Below are positions 50,650-60,165 of a stretch of 62,879 nucleotides of DNA, piece after piece. Positions within the stretch are counted from its first letter, which is position 1; every line of letters begins with the position of its first letter. A model generated the notes under the pieces. The model was not told the origin of the DNA. It did no database searches and saw only the letters and a list, made by a program, of their open reading frames with translations. Origin of the DNA: an uncultured SAR116 cluster alpha proteobacterium (lineage in GTDB: Bacteria; Pseudomonadota; Alphaproteobacteria; Puniceispirillales; GCA-002684695); the NCBI GenBank assembly GCA_902532475.1, contig CACAIE010000007.1:1-62879 (forward strand). Direction: 5' to 3'. The translations under genes were made by a program, and so were the position numbers.

Positions 50650-51774
50650 TTAATCTTGAAACTCTCTTTTAATTAATTCTGTATGTTCACCAAGATATGG
50701 AACTTTACCAAAGTTAAAATTCTCTCCACTTATAATTGCACCTGGAGACAAAATCTTTATCTCGCCTTCCGAAGTTGATAAATTAATAAAATTACTTTGG
50801 GGGTGATTTTCTAAGTCTCCCACAGAACTCAGTTGACCATATGCAATATCAGCATCTTTAAGTTTTTGTATCACCTTTTCTCTGGAAACTTTATTAAATG
50901 TTTCATTGATTATTAGGTCTAGATTATTTCTGTTTTCTACTCTTTTTGTATTACTGATAAAATTTTTATCAGTGGCTAAATCAGGTTTATTAAGAACCTG
51001 GGAGCATAAACGAGCCCATTCTCTTTCGTTTTGAATAGAGATTAAAACTAATTGCCCATTTAAGCATGTATAGGCTCCATATGGTGCGATAGTAGCATGG
51101 TGCAATCCAGCTCTTTTAATTTCTCTTTTTCCATAGTGATTTTGGAGGTAAGGGACATTCATCCAATCTGCTAGAGAATGAAACAGAGAAACTTCTATTC
51201 CTCTACCTTGACCACTTTTTTGTCTAGCAATTAACGCTTGAAGAATTGCCTGATAAGATGTCATTCCTGCCGCTATATCACAAACAGAAACACCAACTCT
51301 ACCTGGTTCATTTGGTGAACCATTTATGCCTGCCAAGCCACTTTCAGCTTGAATTAAAAGGTCGTAAGCTTTCATCTTGCTGTAGGGGCCAGTTTGTCCG
51401 TAACCACTGATATCACAAGTAATTAGAGCAGGGTGCTTCGCTCTTAATTTTTTGCTGTTTATTCCTAATCTATCCGTAGCCCCTGGCATAAGATTTTGAA
51501 TAAAAATATCAGATTTAGAAATAATATTTTTTAAAGTTTTTAAATCTTTTGGATCTTTAATATTTAAACAGACCGATTGCTTCCCGTGATTTAACCAAAC
51601 AAAATAAGCACTCAAACCTTTAACATCTTGGTCGTAATTTCGAGCAAAATCACCTTCATGTCTTTCAATTTTTATAACTCTAGCACCAGCTTGAGCAAGC
51701 TTTCCTGATGCGTATGGGGCTGCCACTGCTTGCTCTAATGTTACTACAGTTATTTCCTCTAAATCTTTATTCAT
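50650..51774 (-). CDS. family III CoA transferase (CaiB/BaiF)
   Basis: This 374-residue protein has the CaiB/BaiF pattern: VVTLEQAVAAPYASGKLAQA near the start, ARNYDQDVKGLSAYFVWLNH, SGYGQTGPYSKMKAYDLLIQ and RVGVSVCDIAAGMTSYQAIL. These enzymes move CoA between carboxylic acids. The gene lies 4 bases before the aminotransferase. In this cluster it would activate an acid made by the aldehyde dehydrogenase or hydrolase. The acid is not identifiable. Confidence 0.88.
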   Translation of the reverse strand: MNKDLEEITVVTLEQAVAAPYASGKLAQAGARVIKIERHEGDFARNYDQDVKGLSAYFVWLNHGKQSVCLNIKDPKDLKTLKNIISKSDIFIQNLMPGATDRLGINSKKLRAKHPALITCDISGYGQTGPYSKMKAYDLLIQAESGLAGINGSPNEPGRVGVSVCDIAAGMTSYQAILQALIARQKSGQGRGIEVSLFHSLADWMNVPYLQNHYGKREIKRAGLHHATIAPYGAYTCLNGQLVLISIQNEREWARLCSQVLNKPDLATDKNFISNTKRVENRNNLDLIINETFNKVSREKVIQKLKDADIAYGQLSSVGDLENHPQSNFINLSTSEGEIKILSPGAIISGENFNFGKVPYLGEHTELIKREFQD

Positions 51775-51802
51775 TTTTATCTATTTATTTTGAATTAATA
51801 AT

Positions 51803-52405
51803 TTACACACCTGCAGGGTTTTCAATATCATGGCCCAATTCTGCTAAATCTGTATATCGATCTCCAATCCTGTGGTGGGGTCTCCCACCATTTGCCCCAC
51901 CAAAAGCTGCGATCAACTCATCACTAGCAGGAGCATCAGAAATAGAGAATTGGACTGTTAAATAATGTGATCTTCTTCCTGTATCATTTTTATCCATCAA
52001 TGGGATTTGAATTTGAGTGTCAGCAGGTCCCCTTGTATTAGTAAAACCTAGATAACTTTTTGCTTTAACAGCATCCCTATAAAAATTTCCAAAATGTAAG
52101 GTATGAATTAAAGCAGACGAAAGTTCAATTTCACAATCTACACCTGACATACATCCTTTGCCGTAAGCTTCAATTTTATCTCCTCCTCCGGCTAATTCAA
52201 TAATCCTATTAGTAAGTTCCTTCCCTAAAATTGGTCCAAAAGCTTTTATTTCAGGTTTAAGATCATCCACAAATCCTCGACCAGACCATGGATTTTTTAC
52301 TACGGCCGCAACTCCAAATAATTTAAGAGGGATAGCTGCATTTTTTTCGCCTTCTATGAATATTTCTTCTTGAAAGGTTACAATCTTTCTCACTTGAAGT
52401 TTCAT
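51803..52405 (-). CDS. DUF1185 family protein (so-called amino acid synthesis family)
   Basis: This 200-residue soluble protein matches my memory of DUF1185: KNPWSGRGFVDDLKPEIKAF, AYGKGCMSGVDCEIELSSAL and FGGANGGRPHHRIGDRYTDL. The family often sits in catabolic operons with flavin reductases and RidA, and its reaction is not established as far as I know. The ribosome site is GGAGATGATTA before the ATG. Conserved Cys, Glu and His residues suggest an enzyme, perhaps acting on a ring-cleavage or amide intermediate. Confidence 0.8.
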   Translation of the reverse strand: MKLQVRKIVTFQEEIFIEGEKNAAIPLKLFGVAAVVKNPWSGRGFVDDLKPEIKAFGPILGKELTNRIIELAGGGDKIEAYGKGCMSGVDCEIELSSALIHTLHFGNFYRDAVKAKSYLGFTNTRGPADTQIQIPLMDKNDTGRRSHYLTVQFSISDAPASDELIAAFGGANGGRPHHRIGDRYTDLAELGHDIENPAGV

Positions 52406-52417
52406 TAATCATCTCCT

Positions 52418-53338
52418 TTATTTTAATGTTTGCGTCAGGCCTGATTTTTCATCACCCATATATATCGCAAAATTGCCATGGCTAGCTTCTTCTATATATC
52501 TTTTTAACATTATAATTAATGCTTTATCTTTTATTTTTTTCCATTCAATATCTTCAAATTTTATATACTTGTATGCTTTAGGAGGTTTAGCATTGTCTTT
52601 ACACCTATAATAAATACAAACTGAGTTTAAATTTTTATCCTCATAGACAGAGTATACAAAATCTAGTTTTACTTTAAATCCAAGTCCAGAGAACTTTTTA
52701 ATTAGACTTGAAGTGTTTGATGGTTCACCTTGACTGCCTATGGAAGGTAAAAATAACTCATTAGTTTTATTATCTTCATAAAAAAGAATTGAATTACTCT
52801 TTTCTATTATTAGCCCTAAAATTGTTTTAGTGTTTTTTTCAATGGCACTAACCAATGATTGTTCATTGTTAAGGGATATATAATTTCCACTATAATATCC
52901 TAAAGGGCGCCCACTTTTCTTTTTAAATGATTTAACGTTTCCTATTAAAATTATATGATCACCTGACCGTATTTGATCGTGGTTTTTACACTCAAACCAG
53001 GCCAATGATCCTTTAATAATTGGAGAGCCTAAATCTCCTTTTATCCATTGTGTGTTTTCAAACCTTTTTGATGTTGGAGAAGAAAAGAGATTTGAAATAT
53101 CCATTTGATTTTCATTTAAAATATTAACTGCAAAATGTTTAGTTTTCTTAAATAATTCTAAGCTTTCATTAAAGTTTCCGATGCAGATTAATATCAGAGG
53201 AGGGTCCAATGAAACAGACGTAAATGAATTAGCTGTAAACCCTCGCGGTGTTCCATCAATTTCACAGGTGGTTACTATTGTCACCCCTGTAACGAACTGG
53301 CCTAATGCTTTTCTGTATTCTAAATTATCAATTTTCAT
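52418..53338 (-). CDS. flavin reductase with C-terminal extension
   Basis: Residues 1-160 form an FMN-binding split-barrel flavin reductase (LGQFVTGVTIVTTCEIDGTP, GFTANSFTSVSLDPPLILIC, HFAVNILNENQ, GDHIILIGNVKSF). Such proteins supply reduced flavin to two-component monooxygenases. Residues 165-306 are an extra domain, with ILFYEDNKTNELFLPSIGSQ and HGNFAIYMGDEKSG; it looks like a Nudix fold without the catalytic Nudix box. An oxygenase partner would be expected nearby, and none is visible in the window. Confidence 0.85.
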   Translation of the reverse strand: MKIDNLEYRKALGQFVTGVTIVTTCEIDGTPRGFTANSFTSVSLDPPLILICIGNFNESLELFKKTKHFAVNILNENQMDISNLFSSPTSKRFENTQWIKGDLGSPIIKGSLAWFECKNHDQIRSGDHIILIGNVKSFKKKSGRPLGYYSGNYISLNNEQSLVSAIEKNTKTILGLIIEKSNSILFYEDNKTNELFLPSIGSQGEPSNTSSLIKKFSGLGFKVKLDFVYSVYEDKNLNSVCIYYRCKDNAKPPKAYKYIKFEDIEWKKIKDKALIIMLKRYIEEASHGNFAIYMGDEKSGLTQTLK

Positions 53339-53393
53339 AAATTTAAAATCTTTTTAATCTTTATTAGTAAATCATAAAATAGACTTCTGTAAT

Positions 53394-54188
53394 TTATTTC
53401 CTGCAGTTTATAAGAAAATCAACAAGAATTTTATTTACTGTATCTGCATCCTCTATTAAAGCCATATGCCTTAAACGAGGTAATATTTTTACTATAGAAC
53501 CTTTAATTTGTTTTGAAATTTTCATCGACATTTCAGGAGAGTTTCCATAGTCCTCGTCTCCGGTTAAAACTAGGGTTGGGCATTTTATTAGCAGTCTTTC
53601 ACCTAAGAGTTCGTCTACGCCATCAACTAAAACTTGATAAACTTTTGGATACACATCTTTTTTATTGGCTAAAACCCATTTTCTAATTAAATCCATAGTA
53701 GTTTGATTTTCTCTTCTGTATTTTTCAGTGAACCATCTTTCAAGTGCATTATCAATTGTAGCTGAAGGGCCATCCTTTATAGCCATATTCACCCTCTGCT
53801 GAACTGCATCTCTAGACTTTTTGTTTCTTTCATAAGCAGAATTTAATATCGCTAATCCCCATAACTTTTCATTAAAACGTATAGCAAATTTTCTTGCAAT
53901 CATGCCTCCCAATGAAAACCCAATTAAAGCAGTTTGATCAATTGAAAAACAATCCATAATTTCAACGATTTGGTTCGAGAAATACTCCAAATTAATGATT
54001 TCTCCTGGGTCTTTACTATTCCCATGACCAATGAGGTCATAAGTTATAACGCTATAATATTTTGAAAGTTCATTGGTTTGCCAATCCCACATATTTTTGT
54101 TAAGCCCTAATCCATGGATCATTATTACGAATGGGCCATTTGAGGAAACTAAATTAATCGAAGTTCCATTATGTATAATTTTTTTCAT
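53394..54188 (-). CDS. alpha/beta-fold hydrolase
   Basis: This 264-residue protein has the catalytic nucleophile elbow LIGFSLGGMIARKFA, the oxyanion segment MIHGLGLNKNMWDWQ, and late Asp (LTGDEDYGNSP) and His (RLRHMALIEDADTVN) of the triad. The size fits RutD-, PcaD- or ring-cleavage-hydrolase-like enzymes. Its start lies 3 bases after the RidA stop. It likely hydrolyses an amide, ester or C-C bond in the pathway of this cluster. Confidence 0.87.
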   Translation of the reverse strand: MKKIIHNGTSINLVSSNGPFVIMIHGLGLNKNMWDWQTNELSKYYSVITYDLIGHGNSKDPGEIINLEYFSNQIVEIMDCFSIDQTALIGFSLGGMIARKFAIRFNEKLWGLAILNSAYERNKKSRDAVQQRVNMAIKDGPSATIDNALERWFTEKYRRENQTTMDLIRKWVLANKKDVYPKVYQVLVDGVDELLGERLLIKCPTLVLTGDEDYGNSPEMSMKISKQIKGSIVKILPRLRHMALIEDADTVNKILVDFLINCRK

Positions 54189-54191
54189 AAT

Positions 54192-54581
54192 TTACTTCTC
54201 AGGCTTATAAGCTATAACTTCAACTTCAACTTTCACATCAACTAATAGCTCGTTAACTACTGCTGACCTCGCGGGAGGGTCTTTCGGAAAATATTTACTA
54301 AAAACATTATTGAAACCAGGAAAATATTCTTTTTTTGTCAACCAAACCATTGCTTTTACTACGTCTTCAAGATCACAGTTGGCAATTGACAAGGTTTCTT
54401 TAATTTCATCTAAAACAGCAATAGTTTGCTCTTCAATAGTCCCTGTTGTCATAACCTCACCATTTTTAAAAGGTATTTGTCCGGTTAAAAATATAAAGTC
54501 TCCTGCTCTAATTGCTCTTGATAATGAAAGGATTCTCCCATCAATAATAACTGGATCTCCAACTACTTCTTTTTTATTCAT
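54192..54581 (-). CDS. RidA/YjgF-family protein
   Basis: This 129-residue RidA fold protein has ARSAVVNELLVDVKVEVEVI at the C-terminus, holding the Arg that deaminates enamine/imine intermediates, and FIFLTGQIPFKNGEV near residue 30. It is the first gene of the minus-strand catabolic operon. In the Rut pathway RidA (RutC) clears an unstable aminoacrylate; a similar imine- or enamine-clearing role is likely here. Confidence 0.87.
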   Translation of the reverse strand: MNKKEVVGDPVIIDGRILSLSRAIRAGDFIFLTGQIPFKNGEVMTTGTIEEQTIAVLDEIKETLSIANCDLEDVVKAMVWLTKKEYFPGFNNVFSKYFPKDPPARSAVVNELLVDVKVEVEVIAYKPEK

Positions 54582-54709
54582 TTCATGTCTTCTCCAAATA
54601 AAAAGTTTTTGTCATTAAAGTTTATATACTTAAGTTATTTGACGCGGAATAAAAATCGTGTTGAATATAGCATAGAATAAAACTTTTAGATTTTATAGGT
54701 GATTTTAAA

Positions 54710-56194
54710 ATGAGTAATTTAGAGCATTACAAAATGTTTATAAATGGAGAATGGTCAGATAGTGAGAATAACAATACTTTTGAAAGCATTAACCCCACTA
54801 CGGGAAAACCTTGGGCGGTTATTCCTGAGGCGTCGGCTAATGATGTTAATCAAGCTGTTACATCTGCGTATAATGCATTTAATGAAGGTGAATGGTCTAA
54901 AATTACTCCTACTCAAAGAGGAAAATATCTAAGAAAATTAGGAGAATTACTAGCTGATAAATCTGAAGAGTTAGGAAAAATAGAATCAATAGATACTGGT
55001 AAACTACTCAAAGAAACTCGATGGCAAGCAAAATATATTGCTGAGTATTTTCACTATTATGCTGGACTTGCAGACAAAATAGAAGGTGCAACTCTACCAA
55101 TTGATAAACCGGATATGTACGCTTTTAACGTTAGAGAACCATTAGGTGTAGTCGCGGCAATTGTTCCATGGAACTCACAACTGTTTTTAGTTGCAGTAAA
55201 AATTGGCCCAGCTCTGGCTGCAGGCAACACAGTTGTCCTCAAAGCATCTGAACATGCGTCGGCTGCAATGTTAGAATTTGGAAAAGTAATTCAAGAAGCG
55301 GGGTTTCCTCCTGGGGTTGTTAATATTATTTCTGGTCATGGTGACCCATGTGGGAAGACCTTAACCACCCACCCACTCGTTCATAGAATTAGTTTCACAG
55401 GGGGACCTAATACGGCAAGACATGTGATTAGAAATTCAGCAGAAAATTTTGCAGAAGTGTCACTTGAATTAGGAGGGAAGTCTCCATTCATTGTTTTTGA
55501 TGATGCTGATCTAGAAAGTGCAGTTAATGGCTCTATAGCAGGTATTTTTGGTGCGAGTGGTCAGAGCTGTGTTGCAGGATCAAGAGTGTACTTAAATGAA
55601 AAAATAGCAGATAAGTTTTTGGACAAAATGGTGTCACTAGCATCTTCAATAAAAATTGGCGATCCGCTTTTAGAGGAAACTCAAATGGGCCCTTTAGCTA
55701 CACAAGGCCAAATGAAATTAATTGAGGGTGAAATATCTCAGGCTAAGAATGAGGGTGCAAATATCTTACATGGTGGGAAGAAACCAACAAATTTAAATGG
55801 TGGATGGTTTTATGAGCCTACAATTGTTGATTGCAATGATCAAAAAATGAAAATTGTTGATACTGAACTATTCGGACCGGTTTTAAGTGTTTTAAGGTTC
55901 AAGACTGAAGAAGAGGCTATTAAACTTGCTAATGATACGAAGTATGGCTTGGCCGCTGGAGTATTTACAAAAAATGGTGCTCGTTCTCTTAGGGTTACAA
56001 AAGCGTTGAGGGCAGGAATTGTATGGGTGAATACATATAGAGTAGTTTCTCCAATAGCACCCTTTGGAGGATATAAAGACTCAGGCTATGGAAGAGAAAG
56101 TGGAATGCAGGCAATCCATGACTACACTCGCATAAAGACAGTATGGATAAATACATCTGATGAACCAATGTCAAATCCATTTCAAATGCGGTAA
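54710..56194 (+). CDS. NAD(P)-dependent aldehyde dehydrogenase
   Basis: This 494-residue ALDH has the catalytic Cys in GASGQSCVAGSRV, the general base in SLELGGKSPF, IVPWNSQLFL for cofactor binding, and ELFGPVLSVLRFKTEEEA. It is divergent from the RidA-to-aminotransferase operon and shares a 128-base intergenic region with it, so both are likely regulated together. The substrate may be a semialdehyde from the same pathway. It is a paralogue of, not close to, the ALDH at 35.2-36.7 kb. Confidence 0.9.
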   Translation: MSNLEHYKMFINGEWSDSENNNTFESINPTTGKPWAVIPEASANDVNQAVTSAYNAFNEGEWSKITPTQRGKYLRKLGELLADKSEELGKIESIDTGKLLKETRWQAKYIAEYFHYYAGLADKIEGATLPIDKPDMYAFNVREPLGVVAAIVPWNSQLFLVAVKIGPALAAGNTVVLKASEHASAAMLEFGKVIQEAGFPPGVVNIISGHGDPCGKTLTTHPLVHRISFTGGPNTARHVIRNSAENFAEVSLELGGKSPFIVFDDADLESAVNGSIAGIFGASGQSCVAGSRVYLNEKIADKFLDKMVSLASSIKIGDPLLEETQMGPLATQGQMKLIEGEISQAKNEGANILHGGKKPTNLNGGWFYEPTIVDCNDQKMKIVDTELFGPVLSVLRFKTEEEAIKLANDTKYGLAAGVFTKNGARSLRVTKALRAGIVWVNTYRVVSPIAPFGGYKDSGYGRESGMQAIHDYTRIKTVWINTSDEPMSNPFQMR

Positions 56195-56209
56195 TCAAAA
56201 TCTAAAGCA

Positions 56210-57037
56210 CTATTCTTTTTTTGCTGAAATTCTAATTCCTCCTAATTTTCCCCCATCTAAGTATCTCTTTGCAAAGGAATAAAAGTAGAGCATGTTATCT
56301 ACTATATCTTGATTATGGACTCTTATATGTCTTTCGATATTGTCTTGGTATGCCTTGAATCTTAACTTTGTAAACTCACTCCAGCTTTTAGTCATGTCAT
56401 CTTTTTCAATGCTTACAAATCCTTTACGATTTAGGTCAGAAACATAACCAGAATAACTTACAATATAGTTTGCAAAAAAATCTGTTGATAGTTCTTGGCT
56501 TTCTTCAATGCTGAACGGTTTATGGTATGCAAAATCTTCGGCAAAAAAATTACCATTTGATTTCAGAATTTTAAAACAGATATCTAGTAACTTTTCTCTT
56601 TCAGGAATATGGTAAAGTGCCAGCCAACTTACAATCGTATCATAACGGTTATCTTTAAAATCATATGTTAAGAAATCGCCACAGATATGTTCCACATTAT
56701 TATCTAAACCACATCTTTTTGAAAGTTCTATGCCTACTTTGTGGTGATCATTCTGAAGTTCTAAAGCTGTTACACTTGCGCCTGTCTTTTGTGCTATATA
56801 TCTTGAAGGACCGCCTATTCCTGATCCTATCTCTAAAACTTTCGATTTTTCATTAATATTAAATTTTTTTATGGCATAATCTATTGCTTCAGTACCATGA
56901 TAATGCAATTGATCGAATGAAGATAATTCACTTATTGATAAGTCACCGGATTTTTCTTTTCCTAATTCCTTCAATTCATTATAAACTCTGTCTATAAAAT
57001 TATAAAGTTTCATCGATTTTATTTTGTCATTATTCAT
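56210..57037 (-). CDS. SAM-dependent class I methyltransferase
   Basis: This 275-residue protein has the SAM motifs VLEIGSGIGGPSRYIAQKTG (motif I), VTALELQ (acidic loop) and YDTIVSWLALYHIPER (post-I/II). The pattern GSGIGGPSRY is close to sterol/phosphoethanolamine/dimethylglycine-type N-methyltransferases, so methylation of a small amine or lipid is possible. It converges with the aldehyde dehydrogenase and stands alone otherwise. The substrate is unknown. Confidence 0.85.
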   Translation of the reverse strand: MNNDKIKSMKLYNFIDRVYNELKELGKEKSGDLSISELSSFDQLHYHGTEAIDYAIKKFNINEKSKVLEIGSGIGGPSRYIAQKTGASVTALELQNDHHKVGIELSKRCGLDNNVEHICGDFLTYDFKDNRYDTIVSWLALYHIPEREKLLDICFKILKSNGNFFAEDFAYHKPFSIEESQELSTDFFANYIVSYSGYVSDLNRKGFVSIEKDDMTKSWSEFTKLRFKAYQDNIERHIRVHNQDIVDNMLYFYSFAKRYLDGGKLGGIRISAKKE

Positions 57038-57186
57038 AATAATATCCTTTAGAGATTAGACAGACCATTGTTATTGGTCATATTTTAATATGAAAATAAA
57101 ATTAAAACTATATTTTAAAATTAAATTATGTTGGATTATACAAAGATTTTGATTGTTTATTGTAATAAGATATAAATGGGGATTGT

Positions 57187-57819
57187 ATGAGTGATTTCAA
57201 AGAAGATACGGCGTTAATATTAATTGACATTCAAAATGACTTTTGTCCTGGTGGTGCTCTCGCTGTAAATGAAGGCAATGAAATTGTTGGGCTAGCAAAT
57301 GAATTGCAGAAAAATTTTAAAATAAAAATAGCAACACAAGATTGGCATCCTCATACACATAAATCATTTGCTTCCAATCATGAAGATAAAGAACCATTAT
57401 CTGTAATTGAAATGTTTTACGGTCAACAAGTTCTATGGCCAGACCATTGTATTCAGGGAAGTAAAGGCGCTGAATTCCATCGTGAACTTATTACGGACAA
57501 CTCTGACCTAATAATCAGAAAAGGATTTAGACCTGAAATAGATAGTTATTCAGCATTTTTTGAAAATGATCATAAAACACCAACTGGTTTAGAAGGGTAT
57601 TTAAGGACAAGACAAATAAAGTCAATTTATCTTTGCGGTCTTGCTTTGGACTTTTGTGTATACTTTTCTGCTATTGATGGTGCAAAACTAGGTTTTAAAG
57701 TTTTTGTTATAGAGGATGCTTGTAGGGCAATAGATCTCGATGGGTCACTTGATAACGCTATTAATGAAATGACATCCAGTGGTGTTCAATTGTTATCAAG
57801 TCATGATTTACTTAATTAA
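57187..57819 (+). CDS. pncA: nicotinamidase (PncA type)
   Basis: This 210-residue isochorismatase-fold hydrolase has the catalytic Asp in LILIDIQNDFCPGGALAV, the metal site in TQDWHPHTHKSFASNH, Lys/Pro region VLWPDHCIQGSKGAEFH, and the nucleophile Cys in LCGLALDFCVYFSA. It deaminates nicotinamide to nicotinate for NAD recycling. Its stop overlaps that of the convergent livF-like gene by a few bases. A catabolic amidase of the same fold (maleamate type) is less likely given the typical PncA motifs. Confidence 0.9.
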   Translation: MSDFKEDTALILIDIQNDFCPGGALAVNEGNEIVGLANELQKNFKIKIATQDWHPHTHKSFASNHEDKEPLSVIEMFYGQQVLWPDHCIQGSKGAEFHRELITDNSDLIIRKGFRPEIDSYSAFFENDHKTPTGLEGYLRTRQIKSIYLCGLALDFCVYFSAIDGAKLGFKVFVIEDACRAIDLDGSLDNAINEMTSSGVQLLSSHDLLN

Positions 57820-58514
57820 ACTCCAATGAAACGGTATAATTTTTTAGGATTATTTTTTATTTTCTGAGCAGTAGATGAAAATACTATTGCGCCATTTTCA
57901 ATGACTATAATTTTATCAGCAATGGATAAAATTGCTTCTACCCTTTGCTCAACAAGAAGAATTGCAACTCCTTGTTTTTTTAATTCTAATACACTTTTCC
58001 GTATCAATGATATCATTGAAGGTTGAAGACCTTCTGTAGGTTCATCTAGAAGCAATAAAGTTGGTTCAATGCAAAGAGCCCTTGCTAATGCTAGCATTTG
58101 CTGTTCACCTCCAGAAAGGGTGCCTGAGACTTGTTTAAGTCTTTCATTAAGTCTTGGAAACATCTCCAAAACTTTATTTATAGTTTGTTCTCCATTCTTC
58201 CTTGTCAAAAGACCAATTTCTAAATTTTCTTCAACGGTTAGTTCTGAAAAGAGACGCCGGCCTTGAGGAACATACCCAATGCCTTTTTTGGGAACTAAAT
58301 GTGCAGATATTTTTGAGATTCTTTCATTGTTAAAATTTATATTACCTTCAACTTTATCGACTAATCCCATAATGGATTTTAATGTAGTAGTCTTTCCCGC
58401 ACCATTTCTGCCTAACAGACAAAGTACTTCTCCCCTTTGAACAGTAAATGAAATATCTTTCAATATCTTTATATTGGAATAATAAGTTGATAAATTAGAA
58501 ACTTCTAGCATCAA
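57816..58514 (-). CDS. livF: branched-chain-type ABC transporter ATPase (LivF)
   Basis: This 232-residue ATPase has Walker A LLGRNGAGKTTTLKSI, the signature SGTLSGGEQQMLALARAL, Walker B LLLLDEPTEGLQP and the H-loop LLVEQRV typical of LivF. It overlaps livG by 4 bases. It powers import through the LivHM channel. Ligand class (amino acid, urea, amide or other) depends on the binding protein and is not decided. Confidence 0.9.
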   Translation of the reverse strand: MMLEVSNLSTYYSNIKILKDISFTVQRGEVLCLLGRNGAGKTTTLKSIMGLVDKVEGNINFNNERISKISAHLVPKKGIGYVPQGRRLFSELTVEENLEIGLLTRKNGEQTINKVLEMFPRLNERLKQVSGTLSGGEQQMLALARALCIEPTLLLLDEPTEGLQPSMISLIRKSVLELKKQGVAILLVEQRVEAILSIADKIIVIENGAIVFSSTAQKIKNNPKKLYRFIGV

Positions 58515-59236
58515 TCCCCCAAATAAGCTTTCTGAACAATTGGGTCATTCTGAATGGTTTTTTTGTCTCCTTCAGCAATAATTTCTCCAAAGTGCAAAAC
58601 TGAAATTTTATCAGCAATAGACATCACCACATCCATATTATGCTCTATTAGTAAAACGGTAGTTGAGGATGAAAGGCTTTTAATTAAAAACTTAAAGTTG
58701 TCTATTTCTGGATCTGACAAACCCTGTGTCGGTTCATCTAAGATAAGAAGTTTAGGTCTCTGAGCCATCCCCATTGCTAATTCAAGAAGTCTTTGATGAC
58801 CGTAACTTAAATCTCCACTTCTTTGGTTTACTCTATCTAACAAGCCAACTTTATCTAATACGTTAGAAATCTCTTTATCAATTGAATTTGTCTTCCCTGT
58901 TTCTTCTTTAATAGCAAGGGCTACATTTTCATAAACTGTCAAATTTAAAAAAATTGAAGTTATTTGAAAGGTATACCCGATACCACCGGATATTCTTTTG
59001 TAAACAGGAAAATTTGAAATATCCTTACCATCAAAAAAAACTGCGCCATTTGTTGATTTTATTCTTCCGCACAGAAGAGAAACGAAAGTTGTCTTGCCTG
59101 CACCATTTGGGCCAATTAAAGCCCTTATTTCATTTTTGTTGATTTTAAAATTAACATTTTTGACAGCTTGAATGCCTTGAAAGTTTTTGCTTAGATTTTC
59201 AGTATAAAGCAAGGTATTTTTTTCTATGGTATCCAT
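58511..59236 (-). CDS. livG: branched-chain-type ABC transporter ATPase (LivG)
   Basis: This 241-residue ATPase has Walker A LIGPNGAGKTTFVSLL, signature SYGHQRLLELAMGMAQ, Walker B LLILDEPTQGLSDP and H-loop LLIEHNMDVVM. The signature begins LSYGHQ rather than LSGGQ, as in the LivG/UrtD-like group. It overlaps livM by 13 bases and livF by 4. Confidence 0.9.
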   Translation of the reverse strand: MDTIEKNTLLYTENLSKNFQGIQAVKNVNFKINKNEIRALIGPNGAGKTTFVSLLCGRIKSTNGAVFFDGKDISNFPVYKRISGGIGYTFQITSIFLNLTVYENVALAIKEETGKTNSIDKEISNVLDKVGLLDRVNQRSGDLSYGHQRLLELAMGMAQRPKLLILDEPTQGLSDPEIDNFKFLIKSLSSSTTVLLIEHNMDVVMSIADKISVLHFGEIIAEGDKKTIQNDPIVQKAYLGD

Positions 59237-60165
59237 GGGAAAAACCTATATCTTAATTCACCTAATAAACCTCGCCTTGCAAAAAGAGTAACAAGCAAGA
59301 GTGCAATACCCACAATAATCATATACGCATCTGTTACGTCACTTGCATAATCAATTAAATAGAACATAAAAATTGCACCAATTAAGGGCCCTAGCACCGT
59401 TCCTGCTCCCCCTAGTAACACCCATAAAAGAGGGAATATAGAATATGGTACCGCTGCAAAACTAGCCCCTACATAACCAAATAAAATTCCATAAGACGCT
59501 CCAGCTATTCCTGATATTGTGCCTGAAATAATAACTGCAAGTAATTTATATAATTGAACATTATATCCTAGCATCAGTGCCCTATCACTATTTTCTCTTA
59601 TGGCAATTAATACTCTTCCAAATGAACTTCTTGCTATCCATAAATTAAAAACCAAGCAGAATGAAAATACTGTCAGAGCAGAATAGTACCTAATAGTAGG
59701 GTCAGATAGGTCTAATGATAGAAAAACCCTGCTTGATTGTTGAATAACAATACCTTCATCGCCACGCGTAATTCCACCAAAGTATAGAATACATAAATAA
59801 GCTATTTGAGAAAACATTAATGTTACAATCATAAATGAAACACCGACTGTTCTAAGAGCCAGATATCCTATTACTAAAGAAACTAACACTGAAAAACAAA
59901 ATGCAAGAATAAGAGCTTGTCCGACATTATAGTCTAAATGATAGATAGATAGACCTGCAGCATACAAACCTGCAGAAAAGAATAAGGCATGACCCAAACT
60001 TAAGAGTCCAGTATAACCGAACAAAACATTATAGCCGATACCGTATACGGTTAAAACTAAAATTCTTGCAAAATTCCCTTGATGGTAATCAGAAAATATA
60101 CCTAAAATTTCTAGTAAGAATAATAATGCAATTGCACCTAAATGAATAAAAAGGTCTCTTTTCAT
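59224..60165 (-). CDS. livM: branched-chain-type ABC transporter permease (LivM)
   Basis: This 313-residue permease has about eight helices and the LivM motifs YGIGYNVLFGYTGLLSLGHA, SFGRVLIAIRENSDRALMLG and LLGGAGTVLGPLIGAIFMFY. It pairs with LivH to form the channel and overlaps livH by 4 bases and livG by 13. Gene order is K-H-M-G-F, the standard order. Confidence 0.9.
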   Translation of the reverse strand: MKRDLFIHLGAIALLFLLEILGIFSDYHQGNFARILVLTVYGIGYNVLFGYTGLLSLGHALFFSAGLYAAGLSIYHLDYNVGQALILAFCFSVLVSLVIGYLALRTVGVSFMIVTLMFSQIAYLCILYFGGITRGDEGIVIQQSSRVFLSLDLSDPTIRYYSALTVFSFCLVFNLWIARSSFGRVLIAIRENSDRALMLGYNVQLYKLLAVIISGTISGIAGASYGILFGYVGASFAAVPYSIFPLLWVLLGGAGTVLGPLIGAIFMFYLIDYASDVTDAYMIIVGIALLLVTLFARRGLLGELRYRFFPWIP

